The translations under genes were made by a program, and so were the position numbers. Under the pieces are notes generated by a model, which saw only the letters and a program-made list of their open reading frames with translations, had not been told where the DNA came from and did not search any database. From the NCBI GenBank assembly GCA_963921425.1, contig OY992840.1, positions 8,372,501 through 8,436,500 on the forward strand: a stretch of DNA of 64,000 bases. Direction: 5' to 3'. This stretch comes from Dryas octopetala. Its lineage: Eukaryota > Streptophyta > Magnoliopsida > Rosales > Rosaceae. How positions within the stretch are numbered: the first letter of the stretch is position 1; each line of letters begins with the position of its first letter. Shown here in pieces: positions 35,921-49,200 of this stretch.

Positions 35921-36625
35921 CCCAATGCAATGAAATGGTCAAAACCTAAAATCATAGTGATGAATAAAACACACATTCGCAATGGTCTAAGAAAAGCAAT
36001 TAAGTAAAAGCTACAAATCCCACAATCTATTACTGATAAAAGGTCAAATCAAAACAATTATCATTTGGGATTTTTTTTTTTATGCGTTTGTTTCTCATAT
36101 CTCAAATTAAAACTAAAAAAAAACACGACAGATTAAAGGTACTATTTCAACCGATCACTAAATTCATGCACATAACACATTATCAATCAAAGAATCCAAT
36201 TTTCGTCATAAAAACTAACCTCAGAAAACATGGAAAGCAGAACAAGATATGATAGGGGCTCTACAAACGACCAAATGTGCATAAATACGGTAATCTAGTT
36301 CATTTTCCAGTACTTTCTCGGTAGCCAAACAGAAACCAAAGTATAAGGAACAGGTTTTTACTCCACAAAAATTGCATTCAGGTACAAAGGAAAAAAAAAT
36401 TGATATGAAGGAAAGAGAAATACCTGGAAATCTTCGAGTATGAACAATTTCGAAGCGTTGAATTGATATGAAATACTCATATATACACGAATAATCAAGA
36501 TAAGAGCGATACGATGATTCTTCTTCTGAGCGATACACGACTCTCAATGGTTGAAGCCGATGGCATGATTCGTAAATAGAATGTAATTTCGAGGTCCAGA
36601 TGGAGATTTGGAATCCACCCTGCAA
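35921..36625 (-). promoter_or_regulatory. SUVH 5' leader with likely UTR introns
   Basis: Minus-strand acceptor TTTAG|GTTTTGACC at 35947-35946 leads into the CDS exon. Candidate donors further upstream are CTGAG|GTTAGT at 36219 and TTCCAG|GTATTTC near 36424. An acceptor-like TTTTTTGCAG|GGTGG lies near 36620. The exact leader structure needs transcripts. Confidence 0.5.
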
Positions 36626-37045
36626 AAAAGGTTTGTATTAGCAGTAAGAGAGAGAGATGGTGAAGGTGAATGCACTTTGCTTCACAGTCCGTTAATACAG
36701 AGGAACGGCGACAATTCCGTTAATACTCAACGACATCGTTATGAGTAAATCATGCAGTAACAAAAGGAAGGCATACTCGGTAAAAAAATTTCTTTCATTT
36801 ATTATTGTAAGAATTTTTTTTTCACCTACAGGTATACTAACTAAGGAGTAATTTTCACATTCACGTGCAGTCCGCATAAAATAAATACGACCATATATAC
36901 ACTATTATATAGGAAAAGTGTCATTCTATACTGGCAATGAGATATGTCGTTGTTGATTACACGACGTTGATTATGAGCCATGTTGACGTATAGAATGACA
37001 CATTTTATATATCAAAATATATTTAAGATTTTTATATAAATTAGC

Positions 37046-37350
37046 TTATTTGCACATTTACATCCTAAAATTATAGTTTCTTCTCACTTCACCCCTTAAA
37101 ATTTATTATCTCAATTTACCTATGTAAGTTTCCTCCATGTCTCAAAAAACTTGAAAATGTCAAGTTTGTCCATTTCATCGTTTAAATTGTTGATGTGGCA
37201 TCTACGTAGCAAGGGATAAATTGATGGATTTGACAATTTTGAATTATGTGAAACACGAGAGAAACTTTTAGGGGCAAATTGAAATAATAAACTTTAAGGG
37301 ATTAAAGTAAAACGAAACTATATTTTTATAGAGTAAATGTGCAAATAATC
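37046..37350. mobile_element. Fold-back MITE, about 300 bp
   Basis: TTATTTGCACATTTAC and CACCCCTTAAAATTTATTATCTCAATT at the left are mirrored by the right half (AATTGAAATAATAAACTTTAAGGG... GTAAATGTGCAAATAA). The centre contains a GATGTGGCATCTACGTAGC palindrome-like segment. The TSD is unclear, so the limits are approximate. Confidence 0.7.
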
Positions 37351-39240
37351 CTATTAAATTTCATGTAAACTACATGTGAATGACCCCCATGTAATGCAAG
37401 AATTTCTCACCAACCAAGAAACATAGTTTCACTACACGAATGATCAATCTAGTGTTATTATTTTTCCAACATCGAAATGGATCATAAATTTGACTCCTCA
37501 TTCCCCAAGATCAAGAAATAGATCCTAAATTTCACTATGATATATCTAACTAATTATATTTTTATGAAAACATAGATTCAATATCAAATGGCAAAGATTT
37601 ATTAGCAAAAAAAAATTTTAAGTTTGAGTGCTAAGATGGAGCACAACCTCTTAGATTAGGCCACATGTATTGTACATTTGTATGAAATAGAGAACTTTTT
37701 GTCGCATATTCATTGATTGTTTTACCATTCAATCGACGAGTAACAAATTGCTCCATAGTGATGATAGTTGAAACTGTCATACAATCACAATTCTGACCAC
37801 ATCAAGTTCATAAACGTTTATGGTTAGGACTCCAGATTTAAGCTTAATGGCTAAACCCCTATAGTCTAAAGAGTAAACACTAAAACCTAAGTATTAAACA
37901 AAAATAACACTCAAAAAACAACAAATGAAATAGGTTATGTCTGCAAATTAGTTAAAAAGTAGTAATTTTCATACAATCACAAATGAGTTTGTAGATAAAA
38001 AAAAAGAAAACTTATGATCGATCGAGATCGGTCGGTGGAAACTTGATACCTAAACCAAAATGACATAAAAATTTAGTAGTTAAAATGAAAAACAAATAAA
38101 ATAAAATATGATTTGGTACCTAAAGTCAACATATCTATATATTTTTCATATTAAAAAAATACTTATATTTTCATATTGTCAATCTCACACTACACACTCA
38201 AATCATGAGTTCATCAAACTATTGTTAAGATTGACAATCTAACAACATAATATATTAGGCTGTATTATAAGATAACATAACTATATATGTATAAATTCTC
38301 GTATATATATATTTGATATATAGAATTATTATCTAGAGTGGATGACCGCACTTTTTTTTTTCTTGATTTCCGATGCTGAGCACTCAGTTGTAGCGCTAAG
38401 TGATCAACGTTGTCTTTTTTTTATTTTTAGTGCTACTATTCCCACCCATGTGTCATATTTTTTCACCCACCCTATAATTTCTCCCCATTTTAAATTTTAA
38501 GAAATGTTAATCCTCTTTTTTCACCCCCTAATGTCCTAAAATACCCTTACTAATTAACACTACTTCCACCCCATTTCTTCCTTTATATTTTCTTCCTTCC
38601 TTTATATTTTCTTTCTTCCATAAACCCTAAACACTATCCACCCACCAAATTTTGAATTTAAAGATGAAGAGAAGATGAAATGAGTTTAGGTAGGTGTAGA
38701 GAAGTGGGTGTGTAGAGTATCTTTTTTTTTTTACATACGTCTTTAGAGGTCATTTCGCAAAAATTAAACAAGTGATTAATATTTTTATGAAGTAGTGGGT
38801 GGGAAAATAAGACATAGGGGTGAGAGTAGTACAACTCTTTTATATATATATATATATAAACTGTCCGCTTCTTGCAGTGATTCCACCGTCTTTTTTTACC
38901 TCGTTTCCAAACGGTTTAGTATAAAATGAAATTTGGCTATAGTTAAAACATAACATAAAGTCAAAATATCAGGTACCGAGCAATCGGAACCAAAAAAGTT
39001 TGCATTGACGAACACTAGGGGCCATTTTTTTTGTTGTAATCTCCCATTCTAATGACAAACTATATATATATAAGTAAAAATTATCTAAAAATAAATAGTT
39101 TGAATCATGAAATCAAATTGCACGCAAACCCTAATAATATGGTGTTTACTTTTATTAAATTAAAGGATTATTTTAAGAGAAACAAATAAATGCGAAACAG
39201 AAAATTGAATATCAAATCATGAATTTCCTAATAATAATAT

Positions 39241-39982
39241 GGCATAAATTCAATTTAGACACATAACTATATATGTTATTTCAACGGGGTCCACGAACTT
39301 TCAAATATTTCAAATATACACCTAATTTATTATGTAAATTGAAAAATGAAATTTCGTCCATCAATTTATTGAGAGATCAGTTAAATGTCAGCTTGGCTTT
39401 TGCTAACGAAGATTAATTGGTGACGTGGCACCAACTCAGCATACATTTCCCGCCAAATGAGCAACATATGTCCACTTGACACGGGCCCACACACTCATCA
39501 CCTCTTTCCCGCTCGTCGAACACTCTCCTGACCATTTAGTCTCCAAAAAACATCACGTTTTCTCCCAAATTCGAATATAAATATCTCACTTGTATTCAAC
39601 GAGCGAGAAAGAGATGATGAGTTTGTGGGCCCGTATCAGGGGTTAGGTGGACTTGTGTCGCTCATTTGGCTGGAAATAAGCGACACGGATTTACCTAACT
39701 CCTGACACGGGCTCACAAACTCTCACTCTCTCTATTATTATTAAATTGTGGGCCCGTGTCACTCATTCGGCGGGAAATGTTTGCTGAGATAGCGCCACGT
39801 CGTCAAGTAATCATGGTCAGCAAAAGCCAAACTGTCATTTAACTGATCTCTCAACGAATCAATGAACATAAATTTATTTTTCAATTTAGATAATAGATCG
39901 GGTGTATATTTGAAATATTTTAAAGTTCATGGACTCCGTTGAAATAACTTATATAGTTATGTGTCTAAATTAAATTTATGCC
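39241..39982. mobile_element. Fold-back MULE-type element with 9-bp TSD, 742 bp
   Basis: The ends, GGCATAAATTCAATTTAGAC and its near complement, are flanked by a perfect 9-bp duplication, TAATAATAT (39232-39240 and 39983-39991). Arms are about 240 bp. The centre holds three or more copies, in both orientations, of a GACACGGGCCCACA...CTCATC module and a GAGCGAGAAAGAGATGATGAG segment, so it folds at more than one scale. No coding capacity. Confidence 0.88.
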
Positions 39983-42683
39983 TAATAATATATACCAAAG
40001 AAGATATGAAACTCAGGATTATGAGTTGACCTTTATCGCGTGATCTCAAATCAAATCTACCGCAAGCAATCGACATGACAATCGCAATCTCCACCATGAA
40101 TAGACTCTATATCAATGATTCACAAGAGACCCTCAATGAGTGACCTCTATAAGTATCTACATAGATAAACTGTGGCCAATCTTAGCATAGTGTTGCCACA
40201 TAAAGATTCCCCAAAAGAACTAAGGTTTCTAACAGCTAAAACCTAAAAGATGTATTTATAAGAGGGTGATGGATTCAAAATAGCCCTACTTCCTTATATG
40301 GTAACCCCTATGGGTTTTTTGGGCTATTTGGGCTTTTTCTAATTAGTTAGTCCAATAATTAAATTATTCAGTCTAATCTTATTTAATTAACCAAAGACCC
40401 AAATACACCAAATTCAATAATTTAAGTAATTAAGGGGGGTGTATTCAATATATATAAATTTTTATGGACTTTTGAAGACTTTTTTAAGTGACGTATGTTG
40501 TGGAGTTCGTAGACTTTTATTGAGTTTTATAAACTCCAAAACATTATGATATACTTTTACATACTTCTATATTGATAGATTTTACGAATATTAATAGACA
40601 GTTATTGACTTTTAATACAAATGTTTTTTTTTTTTTTTTTTTGTAAAAAGTCAAATTCACAAATAAGGCTGAACCCAAGCCACTTGCTATAGAAAAATCT
40701 TAGTTCAATCCACTTTAATGAAATGCACGCGATATAGAACCTACTGAGCGCTTGGCAATTGCCACTGTGCGACAATAATTATTTGAAGCTACATGAAAAT
40801 GATACTTGTTGATATACCTTATGTCTTTTCTTACTTAAATATGTCAAAAACTACTAAAACCTATAGAATACACACAATTCAAGCTTATGAAATCACATTC
40901 ACCCGTGTTATAGCATAAAAATGACTGTCACTAATTGCCACGATAGTGCAACACCGAATGGTTCATAGATGTTCGGTGAACTAGAGCTGAACAAAATTCG
41001 AATTTTTTTTTTTTCACTACACTCTCCATCTTGTTCAAATTCGACAAGAAACAGTTATGATTCAAATTGTTTCATTCCAAACATGAATTATATAACAAAT
41101 AACTTACATTTGAAGCCTTAAATCTAAGATTTTATTCATAAAAGATTTGATTGGGTGTGGTATTGATTTAGTGGTGGTGTTGGCGGTCGTTGGTAGTGTT
41201 CGGTGGTGGTGCAGTTGGATCTCACGTTTTGGTGGTGGTGGTGGAGATGAAGTTGGATGTTTATGTTGTGTTTAGAAAGTAGAATAGGTTGAATGTGGTG
41301 TTGAGTTTTAGTAAGAGTAATTTTGAAAAACTTGTTGGGTATACTAATAAATTTTTGTAATTTCTAATTTTTAGTTGGGTTTATAAAGTGTGTTGGAGAT
41401 TAAAATAAAAAAAATTGGATATGAATAGTAGCGTACCTAGAAAATATTGAGTGAGCACTTAAACATCGTACCGTGTTCTTAAAACTAGTATTAAAACTTA
41501 AATGCTATATATAAACCATTATAAATATGAAACACTTAAAACTCTGATGCAACTGCTTGACATGCATGAGTGTTGAGTAGTCAAAAATTGGTTTATAAGA
41601 AGGTAAAAAAAAAATATTGAGGGAGCGATTAAAGTTGATGTATGGTATTGTGAGCAAAAAGTAGGTTTTCCAAACAATAAACTTTTAAAAGTTAAATAAG
41701 AAAGAATAACAATATAAATGCAAATCGCCTTAGAAAAATACATAACTATAATTCATGGAAACGAGCTATATTGGCTTGCCATGTGAATAAAATAAACGTA
41801 AAGCGAAAGAGATCAAATAAAAAATCAATTAACACTTACGTGAGCGTGTGTCAAGGTGTTTAGTCCTCAAATAAAATAAAAACACTAAGAAAATATCATC
41901 ACCACCCCACGTCACCTGCAATCGTCAGCACTTGGCCCCACCCTATCCTTCCCATCTTATTGACGACTCTCAATCAACGCTTGCCAGCCGTGTCCTCTCC
42001 CACCGCCAACCACCACCCATTCCCCTATTCTCTATCTATTTTTATATTTCTCCCTCTCTCTTTCTCTTTCTTTCTTTTCTCTCTCTGATTATAATTTGTA
42101 AGGTCCATTGACTTTAGGTACCAAATTATAATGTTTTTTCATTTCAACTACTAAAACATTTATGTTATTTCACTTTAGGTACTAAATTTCAGTTTATGTA
42201 TCAACTTTAAAAAACATGGTTATATTGAACTGTGACTGTCTAACCGTCATACTTTTTTATTGATTTATTGTTTTTTTCAATATTTGCAAGGCTTAAACTT
42301 TAATATTTAGTCTTTGGGTTATAGGACTTCATCCCCCAAACCTAAATCAAAAGTATGAAACCCTTAAAAATTTTGATTTTTTATAAATTTTAAATAGTCA
42401 CAACTGTGACTGTTCGACAATTACAACTGTAACTGTTCGACAGTCACAACTATATAACAAACTGATTTGTTACCTAATCCAAAATGTTTTACTCTAGGTT
42501 AGTACCTAAACTAAAAAAAATTAGTGTCTTGCTGCTTTATTAAAAAACTATTGATATTTGGTATTTAATCCTAATTTTTCATAATTTTTATGATAAAGGA
42601 GGGCGACCTCCTTTGTAGTAGTTTCTAGTGGGAATGAAAGAGAAAGAAGGAGAGCGACATAAGGGAAAAAGGAGGAGAAAGGG

Positions 42684-42735
42684 TTGTAGGGATGAAGGGA
42701 TGAAGGGATGAAGGGATGAAGGGAAGGGATGGGAG
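42684..42735. repeat. GATGAAGG minisatellite
   Basis: Four to five direct GGGATGAA units on the plus strand, followed by GGGAAGGGATGGGAGGGGAGG. Confidence 0.9.
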
Positions 42736-43138
42736 GGGAGGGATGTGAATTCGAGTGGAAGTTTTTCCAAAATAAAAGTGGGTTGGGTTGGGGGTTGTGA
42801 GAAGAACCCTTTACCCTAGATGTGTAATTGTGTTGGGGCATTGGCTATATCCGGGCCTACGACGAAGCCCATATAGAATGAAAGTCTACGACGGGATTCA
42901 TTTCTTGGGCTTTTATTCAGCGAAGTGGGCTGTTATCATAACAGATAGAGAAGTGAAACGACGCCGTGGCATCTGAAACCCTTCCCATTTGGCGCAGTAT
43001 CAAAAGTGGCGCAGTCCGTTTTGAGCTGCTGAAGCGAGGGCTTGAATAGTGTAGTTGTGAACTTTCGAGACTCCGTTCCCAGTAAACATTTTCTACTCCT
43101 TCTCATTCTCTCTATTCCTACTTCCCCCAAAATCCGAT

Positions 43139-43156
43139 CTAGGGTTTATCTAGGGT

Positions 43157-43193
<37 letters not shown>
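43139..43193 (+). promoter_or_regulatory. Telo-box pair and (CT)n in CCT1 leader
   Basis: Two TAGGGTTT boxes (43140-43147 and 43151-43158; AAACCCTA on the other strand) are followed by a (CT)n run to about 43193, just upstream of the CCT1 ATG. Telo-boxes with pyrimidine-rich leaders are known from plant genes for the translation and protein-folding machinery. Confidence 0.7.
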
Positions 43194-43195
<2 letters not shown>

Positions 43196-43218
43196 AGTCT
43201 CTCTGAAACCAACCGCAA

Positions 43219-46200
43219 ATGGCTCTCTCCGCACAGACCCCCGATATCATGGGGGACCGTCAGTACGGTCAGGACGTTCGCACCCAAAACGGTACTCTCT
43301 CTCTCTCTCTCTCACTCTCACTCTATCTATATTTTCATCTGTGGGTTTCATTTTTGGTGTTTACGGAAATGGGTGCTAATTTGTGTGACTTCATTTTGGT
43401 GAACAATACAGTGGTTGCCTGTCAAGCTGTTGCCAACATTGTCAAATCCTCACTGGGTCCCGTTGGTCTCGACAAGGTGAGGTTTCAGTTCACATACTAC
43501 TACTTGTACCACTATAAAATGGGTTGCTCGATGAGTTGTTTTTCTCTATGGAATTCTTTTTTTTTTTTGTTTGTTTTGATTTTTTTGTTTTTTGTAAAGG
43601 AGTTGTAAGATGGTGAATTAGTATGCTTAAACTCACCATTGGGGTTGAGTTTTGGCTAATGGGGGCACTGTATATAATACCCTTTTAATTGTATAAAGGG
43701 TTTCATCTAATTTACCACTCTGCTTATTGATTGGTCTTTCAGATGCTTGTCGATGATATTGGTGATGTGACAATCACTAATGATGGAGCTACCATACTCA
43801 AGATGTTAGAAGTTGAGCACCCTGCTGCCAAGGTGGGTAAAAGTCACTTATTTCTTGCTATGGATGCATTTATATCTCAGACAATGCTTGTTCTTATCAG
43901 ATACATAATTTAGTGTCTTGTAAGCTGTACAGGTACTTGTGGAGTTGGCTGAGCTTCAAGACCGAGAAGTTGGAGACGGGACAACATCCGTGGTCATTGT
44001 AGCTGCAGAGTTGCTTAAGGTATTCTTGTCTGGTTTTTCTTCTCACCTGATATCTTTTTCTAGAAGCTCTCTGATGTTTTAAAGGTTGGTGGCTTGGTAA
44101 TCTATGGTTTGATTCTAATTTTGTAGAGAGCAAATGATCTAGTAAGGAACAAAATTCACCCAACATCCATAATCAGTGGTTACAGAGTGAGTATTATTTT
44201 TGTTTGTTTGTGTTTTAATATTTACGAACTGCATCCAAGTGCTCTTAATGTGAAATGTTTTGTGGCTTATTGCTCGATGCTTTTCAATTGTAAAAGAACC
44301 CCTTATGTTTAACCATGTGTCTTGTTGTGTCCAGCTTGCTATGAGGGAAGCATGCAAGTATGTTGAGGAAAAATTAGCTGTGAAGGTAAGGCTCCTTTAG
44401 TGGATTCTTCTTTTGAAATTTGTTTAAACTTCATCTCTTTCATGATTATTTATGGGAATAAGTGGCATTTTGGTTGTACAGAATATATGGGACATCATTC
44501 TCTTGTGATTTTGTGCATAAACTTATCCTCGGTTTGATTGTTTTATTCTAAATTACCATCCACGATTACATATGAAGATTTTGACAAAATCTTGTGCTTC
44601 TCTTGCTTTTAATCTCCTAAAGGTTTGCAAGTATGGTATATGGTGTGGAAAGAAATTGTTAATTTTGGCATTCAATTGAGTCTTACTGAGAAGGTTTATA
44701 GGTCATAGTCAAGATAGTTTCCATGCCTTATGCTTTGACATACACACAGATTTTGTGATGAAGTAATATGTTTAATATTCAAAACATTCCTGTTTGATTG
44801 ATTCTTTTCTTGATTTTACTAGGTTGAAAAGCTTGGGAAAGATTCTCTGGTAAATTGTGCAAAGACAAGCATGTCCTCAAAGTTGATTGGCGGTGACAGT
44901 GACTTCTTTGCGAATATGGTATGCTTATGTATTGGATAAGCAGTTTGGAATTTATATTGCCATAGGAATGAGATGTATGAATTAAATTTTTTTCTCAAGG
45001 GCCAATATTGCTGGAGCAGAAGAAACCTTTAAACTTCCCTTTTGTACTTGTGTGTTCTGATAATATTTTTATATAATTGGTTTTTCTAGGTTGTAGATGC
45101 AGTACAAGCTGTAAAGATGACCAATGCTCGGGGCGAAGTCAAGTACCCAATCAAGGTTGGTACTTGGTAGTTATGTATTCACATGTTCATGATGGTTCCA
45201 TCACATGCCTATATCTTTCTTTTCTATAATTTTAGCTTTTGTTTGTTATTGCCCAAGTCCTATGCCTTAGTTGCTCTTATATTTTTCAGGGGATTAATGT
45301 TTTGAAAGCTCATGGAAAAAGTGCAAGAGATAGCTATCTCTTGAATGGGTATGCACTAAATACAGGTCGTGCTGCACAAGGAATGCCACTCAGAGTATCC
45401 CCTGCGAAGATTGCCTGTCTTGACTTTAATCTTCAGAAGACAAAAATGCAAATGGGTGTCCAAGTTTTAGTTAGTGATCCCAGGGAGCTTGAAAAAATTC
45501 GCCAAAGGTGATAAGATAATGGACCTCAATTTTTGTTGAGCTTGTATATACCATAATATTACACTCATATATTATGCAGTGAGCTATTTTGTAGTCCCTA
45601 TCTATAGCAGGCTTGATGGAGGCATGAAATTAGTCATATCTATAATCTAAGTTTTTTACAGTGAGTAGAGGGTACGAACACAGTTTAGCGTGCTGTGGTA
45701 TAGAATAGAGGATGCTGCTGTGATATTTATGTAATCCTTTCTCCATACTGCTAAAAAGACTTTGTTCAACTGCACTTTCATCAGTGAAATTGATAGACCC
45801 ATATAGAATTATGGCCCATGCCTGTGGGATTGCAAAGTTGCTATGATGCCTCAAATATAATGGTAACTGCCTCAAATAGATAGGTTTGTGAAATTAAGGA
45901 TGATACTGTTCATCGCTTCTGCTTGTAAAAGGACTCAATTACTTTTTCCTTGTTGATGTATGGTCAATGTGATAAAAGTTATCAAATAATGCTTTCATGT
46001 ATATTTGGTATTGTACTGATGACACTTGCGTCTCTACAGAGAAGCTGATATGACGAAAGAACGTATTGAGAAACTTTTGAAAGCTGGAGCAAATGTTGTT
46101 CTGACTACAAAGGGGATTGACGACATGGCACTCAAGGCAAGATTCTTTAATGATTTTTTCTCCAACTGCTTTAGCTAAGTGATGGCTGATATTCAATTTT

Positions 46201-49200
46201 GCAGTTCCAGACCTGTATTGCATTATTACAACTCTTTTATCTTTAAGACTACAGTGTTGTCTGTGTTAGAAGACTCAGAACGCCTGCTCTCTACATAGTT
46301 ATGCAAGAGTGTCTGACAGACCTCTTGCCTGTGCATATGTGTGGTTGTGTTGGCTTGGTCATACCTACTTTGAGCAGGCTGGAAATTTGTGGCTGGAGAC
46401 TTCTGGTTAATGTTTTTCTAAATAATATTTGTAGGTTTTCTCTTATTGAAAACTGTGTCACACCTTCTTGAGGATATGTTACTTGTATAATTGTATGGGC
46501 TCTGCTTGGGTACTCAACTTTGAGCACCAGCTTTTACTCATCACCAATCACATGAGCCCATAATGGGATCCACCAAGAGAGAGAAGATGGTGGACCCCAT
46601 CATGGGTTCATGTGATTGGTGATGAGTAGAAGCTTGGTACTCAAAATTGAGTACCCAAGCATTTTTCTAATTGTATTCACTTCAACACCTCTTTAAGACA
46701 CTCACAGTGAGGATTTCTGTAGTTTAATAGAAAGTGCAAAAGTTTGAGGTTCTGACGTAATCATGTTAGGAAATGCACCAGTGGTTGCAATTCTTATTTT
46801 AACTGCTTTATGGTTATTCTGCATACAAAGATCCATTAAGATACATGTGTTTCCCTTTTTACATTGACAGTGTGGGTAAATTCAGAGTCTGTCATGTGGG
46901 TTCACTGTTATTACAGTGAACAAAGACTTGCAAATAATCTATTTACAATGAATTTGTGTAATGAATGTTCATCAAATGAACCAAGTACAGTAAGTTCACT
47001 TTCATTTCATAAATTTGATATTCTTGATTGTTATTTCAGTATTTTGTGGAGGCTGGGGCTATCGCTGTAAGACGTGTTCAGAAAGAAGATATGCGACATG
47101 TTGCTAAGGCTACAGGCGCAACAATGGTAATTTCCTCATGTGCTTCTCTAATAATATAATTATTTCAAATTTCATTTGGGAATTATTTTGTAGTTTAGCC
47201 ATCAGTTGTGTTCAAGGGAAATAGTTTGTTTTCCAGTATTATTTGTATGTAGGGCTTCCTGAATTTCTTGGAAACTTGTCTGCTTCGTAATTTCTTTCAG
47301 ATTCTCAGATACTTTTCATGGATTTCTAATGTGTAATGTGATGATCATCATGCCTGTAGACTAAATTATAAACAAGACATGAATATACAAACTCTTCTAA
47401 AAAAATAAATAAAAAATGAACCTTTTCCTTCACTCCAAGCATGGAAAACTCCTAATGCCTATATTAATGTAATATTGTAAAACCTAGTGATTTACAATAT
47501 TTTCTAGTTTTGCTTAGCTACTCTTGTTGTTTGAAAATCAAATTTCTTAGAAAGGAAACTGAACTTGAAAATGACAAAGCTATATGCCACTCGAACAAGG
47601 AACTTGTAGCATGGTATATTGCTTTCAACTAATTGTAAGACATCTTGTGTAGATATTTGCTTTGCTTTGTAAGACGTCTTGTGTCAATAGAATGTAGGAT
47701 GACCTTCGGACTGTATTACAATGAAAATCTGTGAGTTTGTCAAACAGCCCATCTCTTCCATAAATTCTTTATCTTCACTTTGGTTACCAAATTCGAGACC
47801 ATCTTGATTCTAATCTATCTACTGTACATAGTTTTGCAGTGCAAGACCATATAATGTGTACCTGTTGTCTATGCACTACAGCTACTGCTATTTAGTTCTA
47901 ATAAAAAAAAAATTTCTGTTTATTGTCATTATATTTTCTTAAATGTCATTCTGTATGTACATTTGTCCCTTCATATCTTTGGCTGCTTTTATACCATTTA
48001 TTCTGAATGGAAAGGGAGAAATTCTTTTCACTGTGAGTATTTTTGTGTTACCAAGCTGTACCAAACATGAAATCACATGAAAATATTGGCATACGGATTC
48101 TAGTAATTTAGAGCCTGTTTGATAATGTGTTTGCTCTTTTTAAAAAATAAAACATTAAAGAGTTGGGAAAGATATGGGAGAAAAGAGTGAAGGATAGATG
48201 AGAGGTGGGGAAGAAATGAGGGAGAATATATAAAAATAGAACTAAAAGCTATTTAAATTGGTTTTTAGTTTTATTTTATAAACCCTTCTATATATTTTCT
48301 CTTCTCTCTCCCTCGCCTTTATCATGTCTGGTCTCACTTTCCTCCTTCTCTATCTTATTTTTGGGCCCTTAGGTTTGCATTCTGCTATGCAACTTAAGGG
48401 ACACTAAGCTTGAATCTTGGCTAGGCTCTTGGAAGTGGGTGGAATTACCACTAGGTGTACTCATAGGGACAATTTAGATTTACATTTGACCCATCAGTTA
48501 GAGAATGGTTCAAGTTATTTCTCTGATTAGCCAGAATAAGGTGTTGATGATGTTATTTATTCTTCTTTCCAGTGATGATGTTAAATCTGAATTTTTGGTT
48601 CTGCTTCTTTCTTCAATCAAGTAGATTCATCTTGTTATTTCTATGTATGTTTTTAGCAATAAACAGTATTGGCCAGTATTAGCATGTTATCTTGTTTATA
48701 ATTTTCATCCCTTTGTTGGATCTGTAGGTTTCAACTTTTGCTGATATGGAAGGGGAGGAAACATTTGATTCGTCACTTCTTGGATCTGCAGATGAAGTAG
48801 TGGAGGAGCGCATTTCTGATGATGATGTAATCTTAATAAAAGGGACCAAAAATAATAGTGCGGTGAGTGATTTAAATTACATTTTATTCAATTTGTCCTG
48901 CTTGACTTTGCGGTCTTATTGCTTTAAGTTAAAAAATGTCTGCCTTTATCTATATGACAGGACATTATAAATGTATAACCTTGACCAATCTATCTTAAGT
49001 ATTAAGATCACATTAATTTTACATTTACTATGATCATATATGGTCTGATTTTTTCTCAATAAACTATTTTCAGGTTTCCTTGGTCCTCAGAGGCGCAAAT
49101 GACTATATGCTTGATGAGATGGAGAGAGCTCTTCATGATGCTTTATCTATTGTCAAGAGGACCCTAGAATCGAACACGGTAAACTTTGGCACTTCCTTAT

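Larger units (their letters stand above)
36626..43138. other. Intergenic, repeat-rich, SUVH to CCT1
   Basis: About 6.5 kb with no recognised gene. It contains fold-back elements at 37046-37350 and 39241-39982, T/A homopolymers, and AGGTACCAAATT-type repeat text with inverted GACTGTTCGACA motifs (42110-42540). The sequence GGTGGTGG near 41165-41250 and a GATGAAGG minisatellite (42684-42735) are also present. Short frames here have no family match. Confidence 0.5.
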
